The notes: a model not told the origin generated them from the sequence alone. A stretch of 64,000 nucleotides of DNA from Winogradskyella immobilis (GCF_021887715.1 NZ_JAIQXX010000004.1:62001-126000), one strand, 5' to 3'; shown: positions 18,780-27,024, numbered from the stretch's first letter. Program-made: numbers and translations.

Positions 18780-19682
18780 TTAGCCTCCAATTCTTATAAA
18801 TTGAACAGCTTCACCATTTCTTCCTCTAGATTTAAACTCTTCCATTTGTTCTTCGGTTTTCTTGCGAACAATCTCATCGTATTCTTTTTGAGATATTTTT
18901 TTGCCTTTTTTAGGTTCTTTAATTTCAAAACCGTCTTCTGGATTAATTTCAATCTTGCTACAAATTGTAGTAGTTCTTCCATCATTAACTTCAAGTATTA
19001 ACCCTGGAAGACCGTGATAAATACCTGGACCTGTACTTACCGGGATTTGTGGTGTATACCAAGCTGTAACAGTAACCTCAACTTCTTTAGTTTCTGGTTC
19101 TTTCTTTTCTTTTTTATCATCATCTTTCTTTTCATTAACGCTAAAACTTGAAAATGAACTCACACGCTCTGTTCTTGTAAACGTTTTTGTGGCTTTATAG
19201 CATATGTATTCTCCTATATTTTTAGTTTCATTTTCTAACTTCCAATCGTGCTTTTCAAGTTCATCTTGTACCAAGAATAATTTACTAAAACTTTCTCTAG
19301 AACTTGTATACCTGTCTTCTTTTATGTTTTTGTATAATAAATCTCCTCCTGCACCTGAAAAGCTAACAGACATACTAAATCCACTTGAATTAGGAGCAGG
19401 TGCTGCCAATTTTTCTTCTTTTTTATAAACGGATTGCTGCTTATCGAAACTTAATTTATAGGTCTGTTGTGTGCCTTTCTTTAATTGCTCCATAAGCTGT
19501 TCTTGAATCTCAGAAGAGACTTTAAAACTGCCTGAAGATGTTTTTATTCCACCTCCATCTTCTTCATCTAATTTAAGATCTAGCTTGGTTAGGGTTTTGT
19601 AAGTTGCTACTCCTTTAAATTCTTGTGCACAGACAGAACCTGAAATTAGTATTGTAAGTAATAGTTTAATGATTGTTTTCAT
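18780..19682 (-). CDS. GLPGLI-family exported protein (copy 3)
   Basis: 300 residues; signal peptide ends SVCAQ at residue 20. Signature 'IYHGLPGLILEVNDG' with GLPGLI at 224-229. Family segments: 'YKLSFDKQQSVYKKEEKL', 'KLFLVQDE', 'NIGEYICYKATKT' and 'AWYTPQIPVSTGP'. The variable loop before 'AWYT' is Lys/Asp/Glu-rich (residues 184-200). It is more diverged than copies 1 and 2. Only 6 bases separate its start from the stop of the small exported protein upstream, so the two are surely co-transcribed from the regulated intergenic region near 20064-20185. Confidence 0.83.
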   Translation of the reverse strand: MKTIIKLLLTILISGSVCAQEFKGVATYKTLTKLDLKLDEEDGGGIKTSSGSFKVSSEIQEQLMEQLKKGTQQTYKLSFDKQQSVYKKEEKLAAPAPNSSGFSMSVSFSGAGGDLLYKNIKEDRYTSSRESFSKLFLVQDELEKHDWKLENETKNIGEYICYKATKTFTRTERVSSFSSFSVNEKKDDDKKEKKEPETKEVEVTVTAWYTPQIPVSTGPGIYHGLPGLILEVNDGRTTTICSKIEINPEDGFEIKEPKKGKKISQKEYDEIVRKKTEEQMEEFKSRGRNGEAVQFIRIGG

Positions 19683-19688
19683 GATTTA

Positions 19689-20063
19689 TTATTTTGATTT
19701 GTAACATTTAATTGCCTTTTCTCTAATGGTTTCAACACCTTTTAAAAATTCTTTTTTGTTATTTGAATTTCCTTTAATGGAATATGAAATATTCGATTTT
19801 AAACCATTCTCCGTTTTTTCTCTATTACACGTAATTTTAAAAGAAATATCTTCTCCATCTTTAACATCATCAAAAATATCTTCAATATCGTTAACTGTGA
19901 ATGTAGATTTTAGGTCTTCTTCAGAATCTACAGTGACATGAATACTCATGCGCTCAATTTCAACTTTCTTATCAGAAATTTTCATATCTCCCTTTAAATT
20001 CTTCGTTTGTGCAAAACTTATAGTTACTACTATAAGTGCTAAGGCAGTCATTAATTTCTTCAC
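19689..20063 (-). CDS. Small exported protein of unknown function, first gene of GLPGLI cluster
   Basis: 124 residues with a signal peptide (MKKLMTALALIVVTISFAQ). The mature part is mostly beta-like and charged ('MKISDKKVEIERMSIHVTVDS', 'TFKITCNR'-like strands), with no recognised domain. It is the first gene read away from the kinase gene and lies 6 bases before GLPGLI copy 3. Its position next to the phased GTTAA repeats suggests it is a main output of the adjacent two-component system. Confidence 0.65.
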   Translation of the reverse strand: MKKLMTALALIVVTISFAQTKNLKGDMKISDKKVEIERMSIHVTVDSEEDLKSTFTVNDIEDIFDDVKDGEDISFKITCNREKTENGLKSNISYSIKGNSNNKKEFLKGVETIREKAIKCYKSK

Positions 20064-20077
20064 AGCATTTATTTTAT

Positions 20078-20159
20078 GATTAGTATTCTACAAATATCTA
20101 AATCCCATTTGTTTTATAGCGTTAACCAACGTTAACGTGTGTTAAGCGATTAGTATTCT
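20078..20159. repeat. 12-bp direct repeat GATTAGTATTCT, two copies 70 bp apart
   Basis: Exact copies at 20078-20089 and 20148-20159 flank the GTTAA repeats. The left copy is near the likely transcription start of the small-protein gene and the right copy lies between the repeats and the kinase -7 element. Confidence 0.5.
20121..20145. promoter_or_regulatory. Triple 10-bp-phased GTTAA repeats, candidate response-regulator operator
   Basis: GTTAACCAAC, GTTAACGTGT and GTTAAGCGAT start at 20121, 20131 and 20141. They lie between the divergent GLPGLI cluster (probable -7 box GATATTTG, minus strand, 20091-20098) and the kinase gene (-7 box TACTTTTG, 20174-20181), at about the -33 region of each. 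Tandem repeats near -33 are typical of OmpR/PhoB-family activator sites, so autoregulation by the adjacent regulator is inferred. Confidence 0.6.
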
Positions 20160-20173
20160 TAAATTTTAACATT

Positions 20174-20181
20174 TACTTTTG
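20174..20181 (+). promoter_or_regulatory. -7 element (TACTTTTG) for the kinase-regulator operon
   Basis: Perfect TAnnTTTG ending 4 bases before the kinase start codon at 20186, which would give a leaderless or nearly leaderless message. No TTG lies 19-21 bases upstream, as expected for an activator-dependent promoter. Confidence 0.45.
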
Positions 20182-20185
20182 ACCT

Positions 20186-21742
20186 ATGAATGATAAACGT
20201 TATAGATATATACTGTATACAATTACTTTAGTAATTATAGCCACTATTGGTATACAGATTTATTGGAACTATAAAAACTATCTCGTTAATAAACAACAGC
20301 TCGTTAATGATGTTCAAGTCAGTTTAGACAAAGCTGTTGACGATTATTACGCTGATTTAGCAAAGCAAACTACTATTGCTTTTTCTTTTGATGGTATTTC
20401 TCAAAAAGATGCATTTAAAGAGGGCAGTCAGTTTAGTGAAATTCTTAAAACTATAGACAAGACTAACGAAAAATTCAAAAATCTTAATTCTATAAACACA
20501 GATAGTATAGAAGGAATTAGAATTTTTAGAGGAAGCAGCATAGATTCATTAATGCATACTACAGATAAGGCTGACGGAGATATAAACATATCACCAACAG
20601 AAGTCGTAAAAGGAAAAGCTACTTATTCTAATGTTAGAATTAATGACGTAGCCTCATTAACTCAAAAGGTATTTATATCTATACAAAACGATACATTAGA
20701 CATAAGAAAAGTTGATAGTATATTAAAAATCGATTTATTACGAAAAAATATTACTGCTGATTATGACTTAAGTTATAAAACGCACAAGCATGCTAAAGGA
20801 GATATAAGGCTTATAAATTCTAGGTATACAGATACTACTGAAAGTAAATCTGATTCTATTGGCTCTTGGAAATTATCGTATGGATTAACAGCTTACTCAA
20901 AATCATCTTTATTACCTAGAGATAAAGAATTACAAATCAATTTTACCAACGAGACTAAGGCGGTACTTCAGCGTATGTTAGGTGGTATATCTATTTCTAC
21001 TTTATTAGTATTAGCCGTGATAAGTTGTTTATTTTATCTTTTGAAGATTATAAAGCATCAAAAGCAATTAGCAGAAGTAAAAAATGATTTGATTAGTAAT
21101 ATTACACACGAGTTTAAAACCCCTATTGCCACCATAAGTGTTGCCTTAGAAAGTATTACTAATTTTAATAGTATTGAAGATAAGGAAAAGACAAAAAAGT
21201 ATATTAACATGTCTTCTAATCAGTTATCTAAACTTAATATTATGGTAGAAAAGCTATTAGAGACTGCAACCTTAGACAGTGATAGTTTAGAGCTTAATAA
21301 AGAAGAGATAGATATTGTTCATTTGCTGACCACACTGTGTAATAAGTATCAAATTCACAATACTGAGAAAACAATCCAAACATATTTTAAAATAGAAACA
21401 TTGGTGTCAAAAATTGATGTTTTTCATTTTGAAAACGCCATAAATAACATCCTAGATAATGCTATTAAATATGGGGGAAATATAATTACTATAGACCTTT
21501 CTCCTAAAAATGAAGGTTTTGAAATCACAATCTCCGATAATGGTACTGGTATTACTAAAGCAAACAAAGATCGAATCTTCGAAAAATTCTATCGTGTGCC
21601 AAAAGGCAATACACATGATGTTAAAGGCTTCGGCATAGGATTGTACTATACAAAAACCATTATCGACAAGCATAATGGAACTATTGCTTTAGATTTAAAT
21701 AATGCATTAACCACTTTTAAAATTAATATGCCTAATGGCTAA
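20186..21742 (+). CDS. Sensor histidine kinase (RprX-like)
   Basis: Inner-membrane sensor with TM1 at residues 8-27, a ~235-residue periplasmic domain and TM2 at 266-289. The cytoplasmic HisKA domain has phosphoacceptor His308 in 'ISNITHEFKTP'. The HATPase domain shows the N box 'NILDNAIKYGG', G1 box 'ISDNGTGI' and 'KGFGIGLYYTKTI'. The periplasmic start 'VQVSLDKAVDDYYADL' resembles RprX-type kinases of Bacteroidota. It overlaps the response-regulator gene by 8 bases and diverges from the GLPGLI/barrel cluster, so that cluster is its likely target. The signal is unknown. Confidence 0.9.
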   Translation: MNDKRYRYILYTITLVIIATIGIQIYWNYKNYLVNKQQLVNDVQVSLDKAVDDYYADLAKQTTIAFSFDGISQKDAFKEGSQFSEILKTIDKTNEKFKNLNSINTDSIEGIRIFRGSSIDSLMHTTDKADGDINISPTEVVKGKATYSNVRINDVASLTQKVFISIQNDTLDIRKVDSILKIDLLRKNITADYDLSYKTHKHAKGDIRLINSRYTDTTESKSDSIGSWKLSYGLTAYSKSSLLPRDKELQINFTNETKAVLQRMLGGISISTLLVLAVISCLFYLLKIIKHQKQLAEVKNDLISNITHEFKTPIATISVALESITNFNSIEDKEKTKKYINMSSNQLSKLNIMVEKLLETATLDSDSLELNKEEIDIVHLLTTLCNKYQIHNTEKTIQTYFKIETLVSKIDVFHFENAINNILDNAIKYGGNIITIDLSPKNEGFEITISDNGTGITKANKDRIFEKFYRVPKGNTHDVKGFGIGLYYTKTIIDKHNGTIALDLNNALTTFKINMPNG

Positions 21743-22418
21743 TCCTATAAAAATACTCCTTGCTGAAGACGAAGCTGCTTTAGGGCAAATTATAAAAGAA
21801 AGTCTAGAGACTAGAGATTTCGAAGTTTTGCTTTGCAATGATGGTGAAAAAGCCCTAAAAGCTTATCAATCTGAAAAACCCGAACTTTTGGTTTTAGACG
21901 TAATGATGCCCAAAAAAGATGGATTTACTTTAGCCAAAGAAATTAGAAATGTTGATGATACCATTCCTATTATATTTTTAACAGCAAAATCTCAAACTCA
22001 AGATGTTGTTGAAGGTTTTACTATTGGAGGCAATGATTACCTCAAAAAGCCTTTTAGTATGGAAGAACTCATCGTCCGTATTCATAATTTAATTAATAGA
22101 ACACAGCTACAAAAAACAGCAGATGTTCTTAACATCGGAGATTATACGTTTGATTTTCCTAAACAAAAATTGAATTATAAAAATGAAGATGCTACACAAT
22201 TAACACATAGAGAAGCACATTTATTATTTCACCTTATTAAAAACCAGAATAGCGTTTTAGATCGTTCTTTAATTTTAAATAAATTATGGGGGACTGATGA
22301 TTTTTTCTCTGCCAGAAGCATGGATGTCTTTATTACTAAACTTAGAAAAAAACTAAATAAAGACGAGCGGATTAAAATTTTGAATGTTAGAGGCTTTGGT
22401 TATAAGCTTACTATCTAA
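21735..22418 (+). CDS. OmpR/PhoB-family response regulator (RprY-like)
   Basis: 227 residues. Receiver domain: acidic pocket Glu11/Asp12, phosphoacceptor Asp55 in 'LVLDVMMPKKDG', Thr in 'IIFLTAKS' and Lys in 'DYLKKPFS'. Winged-helix effector: 'LTHREAHLLFHLIKN' through 'RSMDVFITKLRKKL' and 'ILNVRGFGYKL'. It overlaps the kinase gene by 8 bases (translational coupling). Such regulators bind tandem repeats spaced about one helical turn, which fits the GTTAA triplet 1.6 kb upstream between the kinase and the GLPGLI cluster. Confidence 0.92.
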   Translation: MANPIKILLAEDEAALGQIIKESLETRDFEVLLCNDGEKALKAYQSEKPELLVLDVMMPKKDGFTLAKEIRNVDDTIPIIFLTAKSQTQDVVEGFTIGGNDYLKKPFSMEELIVRIHNLINRTQLQKTADVLNIGDYTFDFPKQKLNYKNEDATQLTHREAHLLFHLIKNQNSVLDRSLILNKLWGTDDFFSARSMDVFITKLRKKLNKDERIKILNVRGFGYKLTI

Positions 22419-22495
22419 AAATATAGTATTTTAAATAATATTTTAGCAATTCTTAAAGTTATAAGTCTAGCAATTTTTGTAATTTTCAAGTTACT

Positions 22496-23278
22496 ATGCA
22501 ACGACTTCTATTTTTGCTTTTGTGTTTTACAACTTCAATATATGCTCAAGAGCAAATCGAAACTGCATTTATAGATTCTACTCATTTTGAAGCTGATGAA
22601 ATATTTGGTGTCGATACATTTTCAACCACATATTTCTCTGATAAAAACAACAGTTTCTTCAAAAAGACAACAGATACTACTATTAGTTATTCTAATTTTC
22701 AACTCGGTAAAATTACATCTGCCAACGCTTTTAATCCATTAAAAATAAATCTCTTTTATAGAGATTTTAACACGGTCGTTATTGTAGATAATCGCTTAGC
22801 TGAAGTTTTTAGAATAGACTTTAATACATTGTTAGAATATAGAAACGTTTCTTTTGTATCTACAGGGTTTGATAATACCATATGGATCTTTAATCAAGAT
22901 TTACAGCAGTTAGAGTTATACGATTATCTAAGCGGCAAAACACGTCTTAAAACTGTGCCATTACAAACTCGAGTTCTAGACCTTAAAAGTGATTATAACT
23001 ATTGCTATTTGCTCACGGAATCTCATTTGTATGTCTATAGTTATTTTGGAAGCCTTATTCGTAAAATTAAAAATGATGGGTATACCGAAATGGCATTTAG
23101 TAAAGCACATTTAGTATTAAAAAAGGATAATAATTTGTTTTTACTCTCTAAAAATGACACAGAAATACATCCTATTAAAAGCGATAATTTGTTAATAAAT
23201 CAGTTTTTGGTAACCAATGAAACCTTGTATATTTACAATCGCGAAAAATTAAGCCGTTACCAACTAAAATCTAAATAA
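22496..23278 (+). CDS. Exported protein of unknown function, beta-propeller-like
   Basis: 260 residues with signal peptide (ends TSIYAQ). The rest has repeated short strand motifs ('NTVVIVDNRLAEVFRIDF', 'TIWIFNQDLQQLELYDY', 'NYCYLLTESHLYVYSYFG') that look like blades of a small beta-propeller. No catalytic residues could be picked out. Its stop lies 3 bases before the deoxynucleoside kinase start, so they form an operon. The functional link to the kinase is not obvious from sequence. Confidence 0.65.
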   Translation: MQRLLFLLLCFTTSIYAQEQIETAFIDSTHFEADEIFGVDTFSTTYFSDKNNSFFKKTTDTTISYSNFQLGKITSANAFNPLKINLFYRDFNTVVIVDNRLAEVFRIDFNTLLEYRNVSFVSTGFDNTIWIFNQDLQQLELYDYLSGKTRLKTVPLQTRVLDLKSDYNYCYLLTESHLYVYSYFGSLIRKIKNDGYTEMAFSKAHLVLKKDNNLFLLSKNDTEIHPIKSDNLLINQFLVTNETLYIYNREKLSRYQLKSK

Positions 23279-23281
23279 ATT

Positions 23282-23896
23282 ATGCACGTTGCTATTGCAG
23301 GAAATATAGGAGCCGGAAAAACAACGCTTACAAAACTATTGGCTAAACATTATAAATGGGAAGCTCAGTTAGAAGATGTTGTAGACAATCCGTATTTAGA
23401 TGATTTTTATAATGAAATGGAACGTTGGAGCTTCAACCTGCAAGTGTATTTTTTAAATAGTAGATTTCGTCAAGTCAATCAAATTCAACAAAGCGGAAAA
23501 GATATTATACAAGATAGAACCATCTATGAAGATGCTTTTATTTTTGCTCCTAACCTACATGCCATGGGTTTAATGACTAATCGCGATTTTAAAAATTATT
23601 CTTCGCTCTTTGATCTTATGGAATCCTTTGTTAAAGGCCCAGATTTATTAATTTATTTACGCAGTTCTATTCCTAATTTAGTATCACAGATTCATAAACG
23701 CGGTCGTGATTATGAAAATTCTATCAGTATAGACTACCTCAGTAGACTGAACGAGCGTTACGAAGCATGGATTAGTAAATACAATAAAGGAAACTTACTT
23801 ATAATCGATGTCGATAATTTAGATTTTGTTAGTAACCCTGAAGATTTAGGTGGCATCATCAATAAAATTGATGCTGAGATTAACGGATTATTTTAA
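23282..23896 (+). CDS. Deoxynucleoside kinase (dAK/dCK type)
   Basis: Cytoplasmic salvage kinase that phosphorylates deoxynucleosides (dA, dG or dC) with ATP. P-loop 'GNIGAGKTT' at residues 7-15, substrate-binding 'EDVVDNPYLDDFY', 'DRTIYEDAFIF' (the DRS-like motif) and the LID 'KRGRDYE'. The 204-residue length matches bacterial dNKs. Its last 4 bases overlap the 3' end of the convergent AraC-type gene, leaving no room for a terminator between them. Confidence 0.9.
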   Translation: MHVAIAGNIGAGKTTLTKLLAKHYKWEAQLEDVVDNPYLDDFYNEMERWSFNLQVYFLNSRFRQVNQIQQSGKDIIQDRTIYEDAFIFAPNLHAMGLMTNRDFKNYSSLFDLMESFVKGPDLLIYLRSSIPNLVSQIHKRGRDYENSISIDYLSRLNERYEAWISKYNKGNLLIIDVDNLDFVSNPEDLGGIINKIDAEINGLF

Positions 23897-24747
23897 TTCT
23901 TAGCTTGTTTAAGCCTATGTCTTTTTCTAAATTCTGTAGGGCTAACTCCAACTTGTTTTTTAAAGAATTTAGAAAAATGTCCAGGTTCATTATAACCTAA
24001 AATATATGTTATTTGTTCTGAAGTTTTATCAGAGAACAGTAATAACCGTCTTGCTTCTGTAATTATTCTATCGTTAATAAATGCAAGTGCCGTTTTATCA
24101 CTATACATTTTAAAAAGATTCGAAAGGGTTTTAGGCGATTTGTTTAGCATTGCTGCATAATCAGACACTTGATGTTTTTCTTTAAAATGCTCTTCAACCA
24201 AAACATTAAAACGTCTTATAATATCAATTTTAACTGTTGGCAATTCAGGCTGTATTATATCTAATTTTACTAAACGAGTAGATTTTATTAATATCCTTTT
24301 TAACATCACTCGGAGCATCTCACCTTGAATAGTATCTTTAGTTTCAAATTCTTCCAAAAGTATTTGAAACATCATCATATAACTACTTTCCCCTTTCTCG
24401 TTCAAGAATATCACACGAGGAAGAGAAGATCCAAAAAATAAAACACCGTTACATGATACCTCATGGTCATGATCTCTTATACAATAAAACTCTCTATTAA
24501 ATACAAGTGCTATGGCTCCTTTCTGTTCTTTATCTATTTGCACTACATTCAAGGGAGTACAGAACAACAGATGAGATTTATCTAATCTAAAATCATAACC
24601 ATCAATGATTAAGTTTAGATTTTCTTCCCTTGCCCAAATAATCTTGTAAAACCCTTTTTGTTTAAGCAATTGCTGAGACGTTGAGCAATTAAAATCTGTA
24701 ACATTAAACATGTCTTTCTCTATATTGCTTGTGTAGTTTAAGTACAT
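23893..24747 (-). CDS. AraC-family transcriptional regulator
   Basis: 284 residues: an N-terminal cupin-like sensor region with strands around 'DKSHLLFCTPLNVVQIDKEQ' and 'GSSLPRVIFLNEKGE', and a C-terminal two-HTH AraC domain. The latter starts near 'VSDYAAMLNKSPKTLSNLFK' and ends 'ILGYNEPGHFSKFFKKQVGV' 'SPTEFRKRHR'. It is divergent from the SnoaL-like gene at 24924 across 176 bases and may regulate it. The inducer is unknown. Confidence 0.88.
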   Translation of the reverse strand: MYLNYTSNIEKDMFNVTDFNCSTSQQLLKQKGFYKIIWAREENLNLIIDGYDFRLDKSHLLFCTPLNVVQIDKEQKGAIALVFNREFYCIRDHDHEVSCNGVLFFGSSLPRVIFLNEKGESSYMMMFQILLEEFETKDTIQGEMLRVMLKRILIKSTRLVKLDIIQPELPTVKIDIIRRFNVLVEEHFKEKHQVSDYAAMLNKSPKTLSNLFKMYSDKTALAFINDRIITEARRLLLFSDKTSEQITYILGYNEPGHFSKFFKKQVGVSPTEFRKRHRLKQAKN

Positions 24748-24865
24748 AATAAAAAATTAAAGAAAATTAATGTTATTTAGATGACTAATACTTTTTATAA
24801 ACAGATTATGCGAAATATACAAGATTTAAGGAAGAATCTATATTCTATAGCATAACTTTCACTGA

Positions 24866-24873
24866 TACTTTTG
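24866..24873 (+). promoter_or_regulatory. -7 element (TACTTTTG) for the SnoaL-like gene
   Basis: Perfect TAnnTTTG 50 bases before the start codon, in the gap shared with the divergent AraC-family gene. No clear -33 TTG is seen, as expected if activation is needed. Confidence 0.4.
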
Positions 24874-24923
24874 TCTTCAATAATTTATAGAACAATTAAG
24901 TTCTCAACTAAAAAGACAAAAAA

Positions 24924-25277
24924 ATGGAAAATCAAATTAAAAATGCATTATTAGATTTAAAAGAATTATTAGGGAAAGGGCAATTCATCGAAGCTATGGA
25001 AAAATACTTAGATGATGATGTAGTTCTACAAGAGGCAAACAATGAACCTAAAGTAGGAAAAGAAGTTTGTCTTCAAGCTGAAAAAGAATTATTAGCAACA
25101 GTAACAGATTTTGGCGGCTACCAAATGAAGAATATTGCTGTTTCAGGAGATACTTCTTATTATGAAGCTGTAATGGATTTCACTACAAATGATGGTACTA
25201 AACATCACTTCGAACAAGTTAATAGAACACAATGGAGAAATGGAAAAATAATTAACGAACGTTACTTCCACGCTTAA
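24924..25277 (+). CDS. SnoaL-like (NTF2-fold) small protein
   Basis: 117 residues, cytoplasmic. The pattern of an N-terminal helix ('MEKYLDDDVVLQEANNEPKVG'), a further helix and then four strands ('YQMKNIAVSGDTSYYEAVMD', 'EQVNRTQWRNGKIINERYF') is that of SnoaL-like/NTF2-fold proteins, which range from isomerases to ligand-binding proteins. The catalytic activity cannot be predicted. A single-gene unit: its own -7 element upstream and a strong terminator at 25291. Regulation by the divergent AraC-type protein is plausible. Confidence 0.75.
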   Translation: MENQIKNALLDLKELLGKGQFIEAMEKYLDDDVVLQEANNEPKVGKEVCLQAEKELLATVTDFGGYQMKNIAVSGDTSYYEAVMDFTTNDGTKHHFEQVNRTQWRNGKIINERYFHA

Positions 25278-25290
25278 TCATATTTCTATA

Positions 25291-25321
25291 AAAAAGCATC
25301 TTTATTATAAAGATGCTTTTT
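25291..25321 (+). terminator. Terminator after the SnoaL-like gene
   Basis: Perfect 14-bp stem AAAAAGCATCTTTA, loop TTA, right arm TAAAGATGCTTTTT. Confidence 0.88.
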
Positions 25322-25433
25322 TATTCTAAATTAAATAATATTATAAATAAAGTTCCTAACTTTACAAACTTTGTAAAAATGCGCAGATAAATTCATTAAA
25401 TAATAGATTCTAAGTATTAAAATTACATATATT

Positions 25434-26318
25434 TTGCATAAGCCAATTACAATCTTATCTTTTTTAATACTTTTTATTACAACTGCAAACGCGCAATTAA
25501 GCGATTTAGCTCGACTAGATTATACCATTATTCCAGAAAACAACTCTAATATAGAATATTCTAAAACTAGAGCTCTATTTAATATACCTGTAAAATTAAA
25601 AAGAGAAGGAGAATACCTTTTGTTAGGTTTAGATTACAGCACTGTTAATCTTAATATAAATAGAGATAACCCTACTTTTGATAAAGATTTAATTGGTGAT
25701 TTTCAATCCTTAGACCTTTCATTAGGCTACACAAAACCTTTAAAAAATGACTGGAGACTTGGTATAAGAGTTAAACCTGGGTTTAGTACCAATTTAACCG
25801 CAAACAGTTTGTCTTTTGAAGATTTAGTTATATCAGCAGATGTTGTTTTTATAAGAGAACGAGAATTAGAGAACAATAAAAAAGATCGATTAATTTTAGG
25901 TGTAACTTATTCTCAAAACCGAGGTTTCCTTTTTCCATTACCATTTGTTAGCTATTACAAAAAATTTCATGAAAAATGGTCTTACAATATTGGTATTCCA
26001 AAAACTAATTTGCAATATCACCTGTCAGATAAACATCGTTTTAAATTTTCAACTGAGTTAGATGGTTTTACTGCAAATCTCCAAAATGGTATTGAAATTG
26101 ATGGCCAAAATGCTACGGCAAGAATTTTTAATGTCTCAACCATTTTAGGCGGAATTCAGTATGAATATCATATCATAGACCATCTAGAGTTTTTTGCGCA
26201 AGCCGCATATACATTCTCAAACAATATAAGGTTAAGAACAAACAATAGAGATAACCTTATTACTATAAATAATGAGTCTAGTCTATTTTTAAAAACAGGA
26301 CTTCGTTTAAAAATATAA
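25434..26318 (+). CDS. Outer-membrane beta-barrel protein, DUF6268-like
   Basis: 294 residues starting at a TTG codon. The start is decided by the signal peptide (residues 1-20, 'ITILSFLILFITTANAQ') and by the absence of any Met codon downstream. The mature part is an alternation of amphipathic strands ending in 'FLKTGLRLKI', as in a small outer-membrane barrel. It resembles Bacteroidota DUF6268-type proteins, but that family call is from memory. It is followed 3 bases later by a second barrel-like gene, so they likely form a pair. Confidence 0.65.
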   Translation: MHKPITILSFLILFITTANAQLSDLARLDYTIIPENNSNIEYSKTRALFNIPVKLKREGEYLLLGLDYSTVNLNINRDNPTFDKDLIGDFQSLDLSLGYTKPLKNDWRLGIRVKPGFSTNLTANSLSFEDLVISADVVFIRERELENNKKDRLILGVTYSQNRGFLFPLPFVSYYKKFHEKWSYNIGIPKTNLQYHLSDKHRFKFSTELDGFTANLQNGIEIDGQNATARIFNVSTILGGIQYEYHIIDHLEFFAQAAYTFSNNIRLRTNNRDNLITINNESSLFLKTGLRLKI

Positions 26319-26321
26319 ATT

Positions 26322-26855
26322 ATGCAGGTATTAAAAAAATCATCCCTTAAAGTCATATTGTTCTTATTCTTTTCCACGACTATAGGAGCACAAGAATTTT
26401 ACTTTGCAGGCGCAGGCGCAGCTTTAGAACTTGATAATAATTTGATAGGAGCAAATGCTAGACTTTTTTATGGAATTAATGAAACGTTTTGCTTTGGTCC
26501 CGAAATATCTTTCTTTCCGTATCAAGACACTGAAGATGGTTATGAAGAGAACATAATAGATCTTAATATAAATGCTCACTATATTTATGAAGTTAGCCAT
26601 AAACTAGGAATTTATCCTTTATCTGGGATTAATTATACTATTGAAAAAATGCGTTTAATAGAAGATAACAATGAATCCGAAACAGAAAATGAATTTGGTA
26701 TAAACTATGGATTTGGCTTACACTATATCGTAAATAATTTTTATGTATTTGCAGAATTCAAAGGAGTTGTTGGGCAATTAAGTGGTGAATTTATAACTGC
26801 TGGCGCAGTATTTTATTTAGATAAGCCCAATAAAAAATCAAAAGAAGAACACTAA
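26322..26855 (+). CDS. Small outer-membrane beta-barrel protein
   Basis: 177 residues; signal peptide (ends TTIGAQ) and then about eight short amphipathic strands ('FYFAGAGAALELDNNLIGAN', 'INETFCFGPEISFFPY', 'FGINYGFGLHYIVNNFYVFA'), typical of OmpA/OmpW-sized barrels. The C-terminus is a short Lys/Glu tail rather than a terminal aromatic. It begins 3 bases after the preceding barrel gene. No ligand can be inferred. Confidence 0.65.
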   Translation: MQVLKKSSLKVILFLFFSTTIGAQEFYFAGAGAALELDNNLIGANARLFYGINETFCFGPEISFFPYQDTEDGYEENIIDLNINAHYIYEVSHKLGIYPLSGINYTIEKMRLIEDNNESETENEFGINYGFGLHYIVNNFYVFAEFKGVVGQLSGEFITAGAVFYLDKPNKKSKEEH

Positions 26856-27024
26856 AAAAATAAAATTTGTTTTATCAAACACCTACCGCATACATTGATT
26901 AATTGATGATAATCATATTGGTAATGCCCTATCTACACCAAACAAGATGATTAATGATTTTTATTTATATTAGAGATTATAAGTTTATATAGCGCAATTA
27001 AAATTATTTAAAACCATAATTATA

